Notes under the pieces: generated by a model
What the model was told of the DNA's origin: nothing
Database searches by the model: none
Seen by the model: the letters and a program-made list of their open reading frames with translations, nothing else
Assembly: GCF_019200975.1 (NCBI RefSeq)
Contig: NZ_JAHTMR010000020.1
Span: 28,335-92,334, forward strand
Length of the DNA: 64,000 nucleotides
Origin: Pseudomonas sp. PD9R
Lineage (GTDB): Bacteria; Pseudomonadota; Gammaproteobacteria; Pseudomonadales; Pseudomonadaceae
Direction of reading: 5' to 3'
In this document: piece after piece, positions 9,272 through 17,368 of the stretch
How the letters are laid out: every line of letters begins with the position of its first letter
How positions within the stretch are numbered: the first letter of the stretch is position 1
Translations under genes and position numbers: made by a program

Positions 9272-9493
9272 ATGGAAGACATATTTGTCGTGAAGCGTTG
9301 TAACAAGATCATCATTCATGGCCGCCGGGCCGGAGAAGCCGACCACCTACCGCCTGACGCAGCAGTCTGGTATCGCATCGCCGATACCCGCACCAACGGC
9401 TTCATTGGCGACGGCTTCGATCTTGAAGAAAACGCCCGACATGTTTGCCGGCAGCTCAATGCCAGGTCCCAAGTTACCGCCCGCCAAGGCTGA
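9272..9493 (+). CDS. Small hypothetical protein (73 aa)
   Basis: The ATG at 9272 has a GTGAGG ribosome site a few bases upstream and a plausible promoter. The product starts MEDIFVVKRCNKIIIHG and looks like a small alpha/beta protein with no membrane segment or signal peptide. I do not recognise its function. A stem-loop with a T-run follows at 9561-9584, supporting a separate short transcript. Confidence 0.6.
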   Translation: MEDIFVVKRCNKIIIHGRRAGEADHLPPDAAVWYRIADTRTNGFIGDGFDLEENARHVCRQLNARSQVTARQG

Positions 9494-9560
9494 CAGGCTT
9501 GATGTGCCATTTACGGGTCTATACTGAAAAGAGCTGAAGGACCAGCGCCCATCGGTAGAA

Positions 9561-9584
9561 AGCTCGCTCGCAGCGGGCTTTTTA
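9561..9584 (+). terminator. Predicted intrinsic terminator
   Basis: AGCTCGCT-N2-AGCGGGCT-like arms (with a G-T pair) are followed by TTTTT. It lies after the 73-aa gene and before the next small gene. Confidence 0.6.
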
Positions 9585-9622
9585 CTGCCCACTGCCAGGT
9601 TTCTTCAACGGAGGTGTTTCCC

Positions 9623-9853
9623 ATGTCCGAAAAAGAGTCCATCACCACCCTGCTGACACTGCTCGACACCCGCCAGGTTCGCTTGGCTGCCGCCTGCAAG
9701 GAAATTGCCGACTGGGTCGATCACCAAGGCGGACACCCTACTGCCCTCAGAATTCGTGATCGCCTGAACGACATCGAGAAGGACACGCCACTGATTCGCA
9801 ACACCTTGTCGGCGCTCAAACCTGTCGACCCGCCTCTGCCACGGTTCAGATGA
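9623..9853 (+). CDS. Small hypothetical protein (76 aa)
   Basis: The start ATG at 9623 has a strong GGAGGT site seven bases upstream. The product (MSEKESITTLLTLLDTR...) is predicted to be helical and charged, soluble and without a signal peptide. I cannot assign a function. It is followed about 110 bases later by a hairpin with a T-run. Confidence 0.6.
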   Translation: MSEKESITTLLTLLDTRQVRLAAACKEIADWVDHQGGHPTALRIRDRLNDIEKDTPLIRNTLSALKPVDPPLPRFR

Positions 9854-9963
9854 TTCGAACTGGACAATTGATGCGAAGCCACCGCGTGAACGCGGACACG
9901 TGATCGGCGACGGTATCGTCACCGGGCATGTGCCTGCCTGATAGTCCTCTGTTTCTCCCCCAA

Positions 9964-9988
9964 CCCAGCCAGGCGCTGGGATTTTTTT
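9964..9988 (+). terminator. Predicted intrinsic terminator
   Basis: CCCAGC and GCTGGG arms are followed by ATTTTTTTG. It would end transcription coming from the small gene at 9623-9853. Confidence 0.65.
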
Positions 9989-10061
9989 GTGCTTAGACAA
10001 GTGCCGAACATCAACACTCGCGAGCGGTCCAACGATCACACGTCACAAAGGAGACGTTCAG

Positions 10062-10346
10062 ATGGTCACACACTTCAAAGTCAGCGGGCACCTGGCCTGC
10101 GGTCACAAAGGCGACAACCTCACCTCGACCCGTGAACTAAACCGGGTGAAATGCAGGAGCTGTCGCAATACCGACGCGTACAAGGATGCGCGCAAAGATC
10201 AACGCAACACCGCGCGCCGCGCTGCACGCAGGGCTAAAGTCGCCCCTTCGGGCAATGACTGGCGTCTGGCCTGGACCGAACGGTTGATTGCCATGCCCGG
10301 ACCGCAGCGGCTGCCACGGGGATTCGCAGGTCAGGCATTCGTCTAG
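10062..10346 (+). CDS. Small basic hypothetical protein with Cys/His motif (94 aa)
   Basis: AAAGGAG precedes the ATG at 10062. The product begins MVTHFKVSGHLACGHKG and contains CGH and, about 25 residues later, CRSC, a spacing that could form a small zinc ribbon. The middle is very rich in Arg, Lys and Ala (DQRNTARRAARRAK), which suggests nucleic-acid contact. The function is unknown; zinc or DNA/RNA binding is an inference from composition only. A bidirectional terminator follows. Confidence 0.65.
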   Translation: MVTHFKVSGHLACGHKGDNLTSTRELNRVKCRSCRNTDAYKDARKDQRNTARRAARRAKVAPSGNDWRLAWTERLIAMPGPQRLPRGFAGQAFV

Positions 10347-10350
10347 CTGC

Positions 10351-10385
10351 AAAAAAAATGGGCCGATCAAATCGGCCCAATTTTT
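10351..10385. terminator. Bidirectional intrinsic terminator between convergent genes
   Basis: A stem TGGGCCGAT-CAA-ATCGGCCCA (10359-10379) is flanked by eight A on the left and TTTTT on the right. It serves the plus-strand gene ending at 10346 and the minus-strand gene ending at 10384. Confidence 0.8.
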
Positions 10386-10641
10386 AGTTACCCCCCTGCA
10401 CATCCTTGATTTTTTTCAGCGCTCTATTAGTCAAGTCAATGCACTTTTGGGTTTGCCCAGCTTTCTGGGCTTTCTCGGCATCCATTCTGTCCTGCTGAAT
10501 TTCGCCTAACTGGGGCTGCCCCATCACAGCAGTTTGCTTGAGGTCTTTGATTTTTTGCAGATTGATCGAGCATAAATCATCCGCCGCAAAAAGAGGTGTT
10601 GCGACAACTAAAGCTGCGATAAACAGACCGAAACGTTTCAT
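10384..10641 (-). CDS. Small exported hypothetical protein (85 aa)
   Basis: The ATG at 10641 is preceded by GGAG. The product begins with a clear signal peptide (MKRFGLFIAALVVATPLFA) and leaves a mature protein of about 66 residues. This is predicted to be helical with two cysteines (one in DLCSINL, one in QTQKCIDL), which might form a disulfide in the periplasm. It has a Gln/Lys-rich helical character. The function is unknown. Confidence 0.7.
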   Translation of the reverse strand: MKRFGLFIAALVVATPLFAADDLCSINLQKIKDLKQTAVMGQPQLGEIQQDRMDAEKAQKAGQTQKCIDLTNRALKKIKDVQGGN

Positions 10642-10941
10642 AGGAAACTCCACCTGTTTGTACTTGGGAATTTCACTATAGCTGCGGAAATGAACCCGCG
10701 AAGTCATTACCGGAAAGGTTGTTCGCTTTGCAACACCGATCCAATGATTCCCCCAGCGACCTTCGCTTGAATGCCCCAACCAGACTGCGCCCCCTCTTCA
10801 TGTCCGACGTACCGCAGATGTCGACGCTTGGGGTTAGAGTCCGACGCGATGCATTGGCGACAACTCGCTTCCTCTACTAGCGTCTCTCTCGTATCGAACT
10901 GCGGCATCATTTTTGGCGGGAGCCTGATCAAGGAGGAAGCG
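10642..10941. other. Intergenic region of 300 bases
   Basis: This is the divergent gap between the small exported protein and the 69-aa gene. I see no convincing ORF with a ribosome site, no long inverted repeat and no clear promoter pair beyond TATAGT-like bases near 10676 on the minus strand. Confidence 0.4.
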
Positions 10942-11151
10942 ATGTCATCCATTCGTAATGCCGAACAAACCTATCGCCAGTGGTCCAGCCCAATTCTGCT
11001 CGAACTCAAGGAGCGAGCGCATCAGTTGAACCCGGAAGACCGCGAGGCATTGCAAAATATTCTGTTGGAACGAAGACTGATAAACACCGGCAACCCAGCA
11101 GGCCCTGACCGACGCAAGGCTGACCCAGCCGGTGAAGATAAAAACCAATAG
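10942..11151 (+). CDS. Small hypothetical protein (69 aa)
   Basis: AGGAGGA lies seven bases before the ATG at 10942, an excellent ribosome site. The product (MSSIRNAEQTYRQWSSPIL...) is predicted to have a helical N-terminal two-thirds and a disordered charged tail. No family is recognised. A strong bidirectional terminator follows at 11197-11227. Confidence 0.65.
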   Translation: MSSIRNAEQTYRQWSSPILLELKERAHQLNPEDREALQNILLERRLINTGNPAGPDRRKADPAGEDKNQ

Positions 11152-11196
11152 TCGAGGAACCGAAAGACAGGTTCGGACGTGGTGAATTCAGGGCAT

Positions 11197-11227
11197 TAAA
11201 AAACCGGCGTAATGTGCCGGTTTTTTT
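11197..11227. terminator. Bidirectional intrinsic terminator
   Basis: AAAAAACCGGC and GCCGGTTTTTTT arms around a seven-base loop serve the convergent genes at 10942-11151 and 11233-11532. Confidence 0.8.
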
Positions 11228-11232
11228 GTCGC

Positions 11233-11532
11233 CTACTTAATCGTTTTTCGAAATAGTGCGAAGAGTGCTTTGGCCGGGATGGCCGCCTTCAATATGGCCA
11301 AGCCGACAAAAATAACCATCGCCCCCACGCAAAATGCATACACCCGTTGTTCTAACTCAAGCGTTCCATCCGCCCCTGCCATGAGTGCAGTCACACCCAA
11401 TCCCAGAAAAATAACCAGAAGAAAGGCTGCAATCAGCCAGGCCTTGATGAACAGAATTCGCCATCGCCACCTGGCGCGTCTTACTGGTGAGTTGGCTTCA
11501 ACAGGTTGAGAACGCTTGCTCGGCACTTCCAT
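11233..11532 (-). CDS. Small inner-membrane hypothetical protein (99 aa)
   Basis: The start at 11532 (MEVPSKRS) is preferred because GGAG-CTGGAG lies six bases upstream; ATG 11550 and longer starts lack a ribosome site. After a basic cytoplasmic N-terminus (VRRARWRWR) there are two hydrophobic segments (AAFLLVIFLGLGVTALMA and YAFCVGAMVIFVGLAILKA), so a two-pass membrane topology is predicted. The function is unknown. Confidence 0.6.
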   Translation of the reverse strand: MEVPSKRSQPVEANSPVRRARWRWRILFIKAWLIAAFLLVIFLGLGVTALMAGADGTLELEQRVYAFCVGAMVIFVGLAILKAAIPAKALFALFRKTIK

Positions 11533-11768
11533 AGATTGCTCCAGCTCCATCTGGCAAAAAACTCGATACGACAATCGGATATTCTTTCAATTAGTCCGTA
11601 CCCACAGCACCAACGAATATTTTCTTAGTTCAATGCTCAACGCAATGGCTATTCGCTACCGCACGCATTTTTTATCAGACAGGCAGTCAATGGCAACGCG
11701 CAGGATCTGAATAGTTCGACCATGCACGTGTAGCGAAGCAGATTGGATTTTGCGGGGCAAAGAAATAA

Positions 11769-11798
11769 GGGCTTGCATGAGGTATCTCATGCAAGCCC
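11769..11798 (-). terminator. Intrinsic terminator of the tRNA-Leu transcript
   Basis: A perfect 13-bp stem (GGGCTTGCATGAG and its complement) with a four-base loop, followed on the minus strand by TTATTTCTTT, lies just downstream of tRNA-Leu. Confidence 0.85.
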
Positions 11799-11808
11799 TT
11801 GATATTCA

Positions 11809-11895
11809 TGGTGCCCGAAGCCGGAATCGAACCGGCACGCCCTTACGAGCGGGGGATTTTAAGTCCCATGCGTCTACCAGTTTCGCCATTCGGGC
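11809..11895 (-). tRNA. tRNA-Leu, anticodon TAA
   Basis: The 87-nt gene has a seven-base-pair acceptor stem GCCCGAA/TTCGGGC, a class II long variable arm, T-loop GGTTCGATTCC, encoded CCA and anticodon TAA within ACTTAAAAT. It lies third after tRNA-Gly and tRNA-Cys, but a hairpin with a T-run at 12046-12080 separates it from tRNA-Cys. Confidence 0.95.
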
Positions 11896-12045
11896 GGTAG
11901 CGCGGTTAAGCAATCTGAACCTGCCAAACAACAATCGGCCAGTTCTGACGCTTGTGCAGCAGAGGGGGAAATATATACATCCCGTCCCGGTGAAGCAAGT
12001 TCGCAACTGTCCTTTTCAAGACTAAATCTTTCACGACAGTGCAAA

Positions 12046-12080
12046 TAAAAAAGCTCCGTAAATCAAAGATCTACGGAGCT
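12046..12080 (-). terminator. Intrinsic terminator between tRNA-Cys and tRNA-Leu
   Basis: AGCTCCGTA and TACGGAGCT arms are followed on the minus strand by TTTTTTATTT. It would end part of the pgsA-tRNA-Gly-tRNA-Cys transcript before tRNA-Leu. Confidence 0.75.
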
Positions 12081-12090
12081 CGTTTATTAG

Positions 12091-12164
12091 TGGAGGCCGA
12101 GGTCGGAATCGAACCGGCGTAGGCGGATTTGCAATCCGCTGCATAACCATTTTGCTACTCGGCC
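12091..12164 (-). tRNA. tRNA-Cys, anticodon GCA
   Basis: The 74-nt gene has acceptor stem GGCCGAG/CTCGGCC, discriminator T, encoded CCA, and anticodon GCA in the loop (ATTGCAAAT). The T-arm GGTTCGATTCC is intact. Confidence 0.95.
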
Positions 12165-12211
12165 ACAAAACATTTGCTGTCAATTAACACAACACCAAAT
12201 GCTTACAAACT

Positions 12212-12287
<76 letters not shown>

Positions 12288-12350
12288 GTCTTGGTGTGGC
12301 GCATTCTATAGAATCCAGAAGCCCCGTCAACCCCTTGATTCAAAAAAGTT

Positions 12351-12911
12351 TTATTTCTTTTCTACGTCGGTCTTCAGATGCGGCCAGGCAGCCCGCAAGT
12401 ACTGGACCATCGACCACAAAGTCAGGCCAGCGGATACCATCAGCAAGGTGTAACCCAACAGAACCCAGAAGCTGAAGTCCGACGGATTGGCCAGCAAGAT
12501 CACCAACGCCAGCATTTGCGCGGCGGTTTTCCATTTGCCCAGGTTTGAAACGGCAACGTGAGCTCGGGCGCCGATTTCAGCCATCCATTCCCGCAAAGCC
12601 GAGACAACGATCTCGCGACCGATGATTACTGCTGCCGGCAGCGTAAGCCACAGGTTGCCATGTTCCGCAACGAGTAAGACCAGCGCAACGGCAACCATCA
12701 GCTTATCGGCAACAGGATCGAGAAAAGCCCCAAACGGCGTGCTTTGCTCCAGACGGCGAGCGAGATACCCGTCCAGCCAGTCGGTGGCGGCCGCAAATGC
12801 GAAGACCGAGGCTGACGCCATGTAACTCCATTGGTAAGGCAGGTAGAACAGTAAAATGAAAATTGGTATGAGCAGGACGCGTAGAACGGTAATCAGATTA
12901 GGGATATTCAT
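12351..12911 (-). CDS. pgsA: CDP-diacylglycerol--glycerol-3-phosphate 3-phosphatidyltransferase
   Basis: The 186-aa inner-membrane enzyme makes phosphatidylglycerol phosphate from CDP-diacylglycerol and glycerol-3-phosphate. It carries the CDP-alcohol phosphotransferase motif DG-x2-AR-x8-G-x3-D-x3-D, seen as DGYLARR...GAFLDPVAD (about residues 60-83). Several hydrophobic segments are present. The start MNIPNL (ATG 12911) is preferred to a GTG two codons upstream. It lies 32 bases after uvrC and before the tRNA genes. Confidence 0.95.
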   Translation of the reverse strand: MNIPNLITVLRVLLIPIFILLFYLPYQWSYMASASVFAFAAATDWLDGYLARRLEQSTPFGAFLDPVADKLMVAVALVLLVAEHGNLWLTLPAAVIIGREIVVSALREWMAEIGARAHVAVSNLGKWKTAAQMLALVILLANPSDFSFWVLLGYTLLMVSAGLTLWSMVQYLRAAWPHLKTDVEKK

Positions 12912-12943
12912 CGGCACAACTGGCTACGAGGTGAGGTGGCATT

Positions 12944-14767
12944 CTACTCGCTGTGCAGATTTGCATAAATCAACTCTGCGAGCTTTTTACTGATCCCGGG
13001 TGCTTTGGCGATCTCTTCGATGCTGGCACGAGACAGCTCCTGCAATCCACCAAAATGTTTCAACAAATCGCGGCGCCGTGTTGGCCCGACACCGGCAACG
13101 CCCTCAAGCGTAGACGTGCGACGGGTTTTGCCGCGACGGGCACGGTGCCCGGTAATCGCGAAACGGTGGGCTTCGTCGCGGATCTGTTGAATCAAATGCA
13201 GCGCGGGGGAATCACCGCGCAACGTGAATTCGTGAGCGGCATCATTGAGGTACAGGGTTTCGAAACCGGCCTTGCGTGTCGCTCCTTTGGCCACGCCGAG
13301 CAGGATCAGATCAGGTACCGCCAGTTCATTGAGCACGTCGCGGGCCATGGACAGCTGACCTTTGCCGCCGTCCACCAGCAGAATGTCCGGGAGCTTGCCC
13401 TCCCCGTCCTTCAGCTTGCTGAATCGTCGGGTCAACGCCTGGTGCATCGCGGCGTAGTCATCCCCGGCCGTCACGCCTTCGATGTTGTAGCGACGGTAGT
13501 CAGACTTGATCGGGCCTTCAGGGCCGAAAACCACGCAAGACGCCACAGTCGCTTCACCGCTGGAGTGGCTGATGTCATAACACTCAAGTCGCTGCGGTGA
13601 TTCTTCCAGCTTCAACACTTCCGCCAGCGCATCGAAGCGAGCGGTTATGTGCTGACGATTCGCCAGACGCGCACTTAAGGCCTGTTCGGCGTTGGTCACC
13701 GCCAATTGCTGCCAGCGCGCCCGTGTGCCACGCACCCGGTGGCTGATGGTCAGTTCACGACCGCGCAGCTCGTCGATGGCGGCAATCAACGTCGGGAAGT
13801 CTTCATGAACCACGTTGACGATCAGTTCGCTCGGCAGGTCGCGTTCGGGACTGCTGACGAAGTACTGGCCGAGAAAAGCAGCCATGACTTCGGAAACGTC
13901 CTCCTCAATACCGACTTGCGGAAAGAAGTTTTTGCTTCCCAGCACCCGACCACCGCGCACGCTGATCAAGTGAACACAGGCGCCGCCTGGATTGACGAAC
14001 GCCGCAATCACATCGACATCGCCGGTTCCGCCTTCCATGCTCTGCTGATCCTGAACCCGACGCAGCAGCGAGATCTGGTCACGTAACTCGGCGGCACGCT
14101 CGAACTCGAGATTGACCGCCGCCTCTTCCATACCGGCGGATAACTCGTCAGTCAGCGCATTACTGCGGCCTTCAAGGAACATTACCGAGTGCCGCACATC
14201 TTCGGCATACACGTCGGGTTCGACGAACCCGACGCAGGGCGCCTTGCATCGCTTGATCTGGTATTGCAGGCAAGGACGCGTCCGGTTCTTGTAGTAGCTG
14301 TCTTCACACTGGCGAACGAAGAACGTTTTTTGCAGCAGGCTCAGGCTTTCTCGAATCGCGCCAGCACTGGGATACGGACCGAAATATTTGCCCTTGGCCT
14401 TTTTCGCGCCGCGATGGATGCTCAAGCGCGGGAACTGACCATCCGAAAGGAAAACATAGGGGTAGGATTTATCGTCACGCAGCAGGATGTTGTAAGGCGG
14501 ACGCCATTCCTTGATCAGCGTTTGTTCAAGCAGCAAAGCCTCGGTTTCGTTCGCCGTGATGGTCGTTTCGACCTGGGCGATACGCGCGACCAGCGCGGCA
14601 GTCTTGGGTGCCAGGCCAGTCTTGCGGAAGTAGCTCGACAGGCGATTCTTGAGGTTCTTCGCCTTGCCGACGTAGAGCAGACGCGCATCGCTGTCGAACA
14701 TGCGATACACGCCGGGACGCCCACTGACGGTTGACAGAAAGGCGCTTGGATCAAAGATGTCGGTCAT
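12944..14767 (-). CDS. uvrC: UvrABC excinuclease subunit C
   Basis: The 607-aa protein makes both incisions beside DNA lesions in nucleotide excision repair. It has an N-terminal GIY-YIG nuclease domain (PGVYRMFD...LLYVGKAKNL, about residues 19-42), a central UVR/UvrB-binding helix region (about 200-240), an RNase H-like endonuclease domain (ECYDISHSSG...LLVDGGKGQ) and C-terminal helix-hairpin-helix motifs (GVGPTRRRDLLKHFGG). Two bases separate it from gacA, the conserved gammaproteobacterial arrangement. Confidence 0.97.
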   Translation of the reverse strand: MTDIFDPSAFLSTVSGRPGVYRMFDSDARLLYVGKAKNLKNRLSSYFRKTGLAPKTAALVARIAQVETTITANETEALLLEQTLIKEWRPPYNILLRDDKSYPYVFLSDGQFPRLSIHRGAKKAKGKYFGPYPSAGAIRESLSLLQKTFFVRQCEDSYYKNRTRPCLQYQIKRCKAPCVGFVEPDVYAEDVRHSVMFLEGRSNALTDELSAGMEEAAVNLEFERAAELRDQISLLRRVQDQQSMEGGTGDVDVIAAFVNPGGACVHLISVRGGRVLGSKNFFPQVGIEEDVSEVMAAFLGQYFVSSPERDLPSELIVNVVHEDFPTLIAAIDELRGRELTISHRVRGTRARWQQLAVTNAEQALSARLANRQHITARFDALAEVLKLEESPQRLECYDISHSSGEATVASCVVFGPEGPIKSDYRRYNIEGVTAGDDYAAMHQALTRRFSKLKDGEGKLPDILLVDGGKGQLSMARDVLNELAVPDLILLGVAKGATRKAGFETLYLNDAAHEFTLRGDSPALHLIQQIRDEAHRFAITGHRARRGKTRRTSTLEGVAGVGPTRRRDLLKHFGGLQELSRASIEEIAKAPGISKKLAELIYANLHSE

Positions 14768-14769
14768 TT

Positions 14770-15411
14770 TCAGAGGCTGGCATCGACCATGCCGTGTCGA
14801 ACCGCCAACAACGTCAACTCGACGTCACTGCTGATCGAAAGCTTTTCGAAGATGCGGTAACGGTAAGTGTTCACGGTTTTCGGCGAAAGGCACAACTTGT
14901 CGGAAATGATTTGGACTTTCTGGCAACCGACAATCATCAGTGCGATCTGGATTTCCCGCTCCGACAACGCGTCGAAGGGTGAATCATTGGTCGGCTGGAA
15001 GGATTTGATCGCCAGTTGCTGGGCAATTTGCGGGCTGATGTAGCGTTGGCCGGCGAACACCAGGCGAATGGCCTGGACCATTTCCGGCAACCCGGCGCCC
15101 TTGGTCAGGTAACCCGCAGCCCCGGCCTGCAACAGGCGTGTCGGAAACGGATCTTCCTCGCACACAGTCACCGCGACGACTTTGATGTCCGGATGGCTGC
15201 GCAACAATTTTCGAGTGGCTTCCAGACCGCCGATCCCGGGCATTTTGACATCCATCAACACCACATCGGGTTTCAGTTCACGCGCCTTGAGCAGGGATTC
15301 TTCCCCTGATTCAGCCTGGCCGACTACTTGCAGGCCATCGATGTCAGCCAGCATTCGTGTAATGCCTGTACGAACGAGATCATGGTCATCGACTACTAGC
15401 ACCCTAATCAA
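14770..15411 (-). CDS. gacA: GacA response regulator (GacS/GacA system)
   Basis: The 213-aa regulator has a REC domain (VLVVDDHD at the start, phosphoacceptor Asp in VVLMDVKMPG near residue 54) and a C-terminal LuxR-type helix-turn-helix (LSEREIQIALMI...LSPKTVNTYRYRIFEKL). GacA activates small RNAs that titrate RsmA/RsmE and so controls secondary metabolism, biofilm and motility. I place the start at the TTG of 15409-15411 (LIRVLVVDDHD), which has GAGG about eight bases upstream. The in-frame ATG further upstream would add 16 non-family residues. A TTG start is usual for Pseudomonas gacA. Confidence 0.95.
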   Translation of the reverse strand: MIRVLVVDDHDLVRTGITRMLADIDGLQVVGQAESGEESLLKARELKPDVVLMDVKMPGIGGLEATRKLLRSHPDIKVVAVTVCEEDPFPTRLLQAGAAGYLTKGAGLPEMVQAIRLVFAGQRYISPQIAQQLAIKSFQPTNDSPFDALSEREIQIALMIVGCQKVQIISDKLCLSPKTVNTYRYRIFEKLSISSDVELTLLAVRHGMVDASL

Positions 15412-15537
15412 GCAGACACCTCGCGATATGGTCTTATTGGGTTGCCGACACCTTAGCAAAAAGCTTTCGGCAGACCTAGCGCCAAGCGCTATATAAAAAG
15501 TTTCAATTCATCTTGAAAGGCTTGTAGCAAGCGTGTT

Positions 15538-15981
15538 TCAGCGATGCAGCCCATCAACGTCCCGCTGCATTCTCAAGAAACACTCGTCGGCACCCACTAC
15601 GCGTAGTCCCTTTCTTTCATACAGTGCGCGCGCCGGGTTATTTTCAAAAACCGTCAGACGCAATGCTCGACGTCGTTCCCGATACGCCAGGGCAAATACC
15701 TGATCGATCACCCAGGAACCGACACCCTGCCCGCGAAACGGCTCGGCAACCTGAAGTTCACGGATGTACAAGGCCTTGGCATCCCGGCTCAAACTGACAT
15801 AGCCCAACAGGTCATCGCCGCACAAAATCAAGCGATTCTCCCGTCCCGCCCAAGCGACATCAAACGCTTCGTCCTGCCATAAAAGGTCATGCTGAATGTA
15901 ATAGCGCAGCATGTTGCTGCAAGTCAGGTCCCGGGCGAAAACGAGATCACGCTCAGTTGCCGCACGCCATTCAAGTTCCAT
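15538..15981 (-). CDS. GNAT-family N-acetyltransferase
   Basis: The 147-aa protein shows the acetyl-CoA binding motif (LQVAEPFRGQGVGSWVI, about residues 75-91) and the later ENNPARALYERKGLR segment typical of GNAT enzymes. The substrate cannot be told from the sequence. The ATG shares one base with the stop codon of the upstream nitrilase-family gene (TGATG), and GGAGG lies just before it, so translation is probably coupled. Confidence 0.88.
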   Translation of the reverse strand: MELEWRAATERDLVFARDLTCSNMLRYYIQHDLLWQDEAFDVAWAGRENRLILCGDDLLGYVSLSRDAKALYIRELQVAEPFRGQGVGSWVIDQVFALAYRERRRALRLTVFENNPARALYERKGLRVVGADECFLRMQRDVDGLHR

Positions 15982-16739
15982 CAAACCTCCGCGACAGTCA
16001 CTATTTGCCCCGTCCAGCCATCGGTGCTACGGCGGGCTACAACCATCACATTGCCTGTCCCCGGTGCAGCGACTATCAGCGAACCGTCCGACGCCCAGAT
16101 TGCACTTCGTCCTGCGGACTCCCAGCCACCCGTCGTACCGCCATGATTGGCCATCAGCACGACCATGGAATGAGTGCTGGCATAACCTTGCAATAGCGTC
16201 GTGTCCGGGGCGTAGCCGTTTTCGGTAATCAGCACACCGGCGGCATACACGTCAGCGCCTTGCTGCGCAGCTGCTGCCGCATGGCTGGCGTGGCAAAAAT
16301 CCGCGCACACCGCCAGCGCAATAGTATCCGCACCGATAGTCAGCGGCGCGCCACCGGCTCCCGGAGCAAACGCGACCTCTTCTCCTGGATGCAGATGCTG
16401 TTTGCTGTAGACCCCGAGCGAGCCATCGGCGCCCAGCACCAACGCCCCGATCAATACCTGCGAACCTTCCGACAGGCGAATGGGCATCCCGACCACAGTC
16501 GTTACGCCGATCTCCCGTGCGAAATTTCGTAGCGGTTGCAATACAGCGGCGTCCGGTGCGTTCGCCAGTTCCGCTGCCAACCCACGCTCATACCCGGTCA
16601 ACGACAACTCCGGAAAAACGAGCAATTGCACGCCTTGCTCCGCTGCGACCTGCATGAAGCGCTGGTGCCAGACGATATTGCCGGCGAGGTCACCAGCAAT
16701 GGAAATCGATTGAGCGGCAGCGATGATCAGTTGCGTCAT
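15981..16739 (-). CDS. Carbon-nitrogen hydrolase (nitrilase superfamily)
   Basis: The 252-aa protein has the catalytic triad regions of the superfamily: Glu in FPELSLTGYE, Lys in YSKQHLHPGE and Cys in AVCADFCHAS. It lacks a signal peptide, and no other domains are seen. Members hydrolyse amides or nitriles; the substrate is not evident. It forms a two-gene unit with the GNAT gene. Confidence 0.88.
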   Translation of the reverse strand: MTQLIIAAAQSISIAGDLAGNIVWHQRFMQVAAEQGVQLLVFPELSLTGYERGLAAELANAPDAAVLQPLRNFAREIGVTTVVGMPIRLSEGSQVLIGALVLGADGSLGVYSKQHLHPGEEVAFAPGAGGAPLTIGADTIALAVCADFCHASHAAAAAQQGADVYAAGVLITENGYAPDTTLLQGYASTHSMVVLMANHGGTTGGWESAGRSAIWASDGSLIVAAPGTGNVMVVARRSTDGWTGQIVTVAEV

Positions 16740-16900
16740 GTGTCGTCCTTATGACGTGGTGTGTTTGCACGAGCGCGAAGTGTGTCACAACGTTCCAGGT
16801 TCTTGATCGATAGAAATCAACGCCGAACGTTGATAGCAATTTCTGATTGAATCCTCGTACCGGGCTCTAGTAAGCTCGGCGCATCCATCGGAGACAGACC

Positions 16901-17029
16901 ATGTTCAACGCCCTCTCACAGCTTTCTACCGTCAGCGCCCTGCGCTCGGTTGCGGCTGCCTGGGCGAACAACGTTTGCGCTCCGGTCAGCTTTTATTTTG
17001 GGTATTGGTTTAGCCACTGGCGCGCCTGA
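16901..17029 (+). CDS. Aromatic-amino-acid leader peptide (42 aa) preceding DAHP synthase
   Basis: A short ORF starts at ATG 16901, with GGAG eight bases upstream, and encodes MFNALSQLSTVSALRSV followed at codons 31-40 by SFYFGYWFSHW-like residues: three Phe, two Tyr and two Trp within ten codons. Such a run of codons for the pathway end products just before a terminator is the hallmark of ribosome-mediated attenuation. Bases 16999-17005 (TGGGTAT), inside the aromatic codons, are perfectly complementary to 17029-17035 (ATACCCA), right at and after the stop codon. This allows a 1:2-type hairpin. The assignment is an inference from these features. Confidence 0.8.
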   Translation: MFNALSQLSTVSALRSVAAAWANNVCAPVSFYFGYWFSHWRA

Positions 17030-17078
17030 TACCCACACGGCGCCCACATCAAACGGGTCGCCACCAGAGAATTCTCAA

Positions 17079-17115
17079 CCCCCGGTCGGCCTCCCGACCG
17101 GGGGTTTTGTTTTTT
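17079..17115 (+). terminator. Intrinsic terminator/attenuator in the DAHP synthase leader
   Basis: A perfect 11-bp stem CCCCCGGTCGG-CCTC-CCGACCGGGGG (17079-17104) is followed by TTTTGTTTTTT. It lies 50 bases after the stop codon of the aromatic leader peptide and 250 bases before the DAHP synthase gene, so readthrough is required for expression from the upstream promoter. Confidence 0.9.
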
Positions 17116-17166
17116 CAGCCCCACCTGTTTTTTAGCGACATACCAGACAACTTGAGGATTCAGAAA

Positions 17167-17319
17167 ATGAACTACGCCACTTACTACCGTTACGACAGTT
17201 TTACCGCCTGGCGATTTACCACCCTCCGCTCGGGACAGCCTGCCGCCTCCGATCGGTCACCCAAAGGTGGCAAGCCTGCACACACAGCCCATCTGGCCAA
17301 TTGTCGAACACCCCACTAG
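17167..17319 (+). CDS. Second short leader ORF, Tyr-rich (50 aa)
   Basis: ATG 17167 has TTGAGGA nine bases upstream. The first 17 residues are MNYATYYRYDSFTAWRF: four Tyr, two Phe and one Trp. The remaining 33 residues have no aromatic residue. The ORF stops 49 bases before the DAHP synthase start. I do not know a family for it. Its position between the attenuator and the structural gene suggests a second translation-dependent control element, but it could also be a small functional peptide. Confidence 0.55.
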   Translation: MNYATYYRYDSFTAWRFTTLRSGQPAASDRSPKGGKPAHTAHLANCRTPH

Positions 17320-17368
17320 GGCCGACCGCGCGGGAACGAACCCGCCGCCAGCCCAAGGAAGCCCGAAC

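Noticed and set aside
15412..15459. ATG start for gacA 16 codons upstream
   Set aside because: The extension does not resemble GacA. The TTG at 15409-15411 has a good ribosome site and gives the conserved N-terminus.
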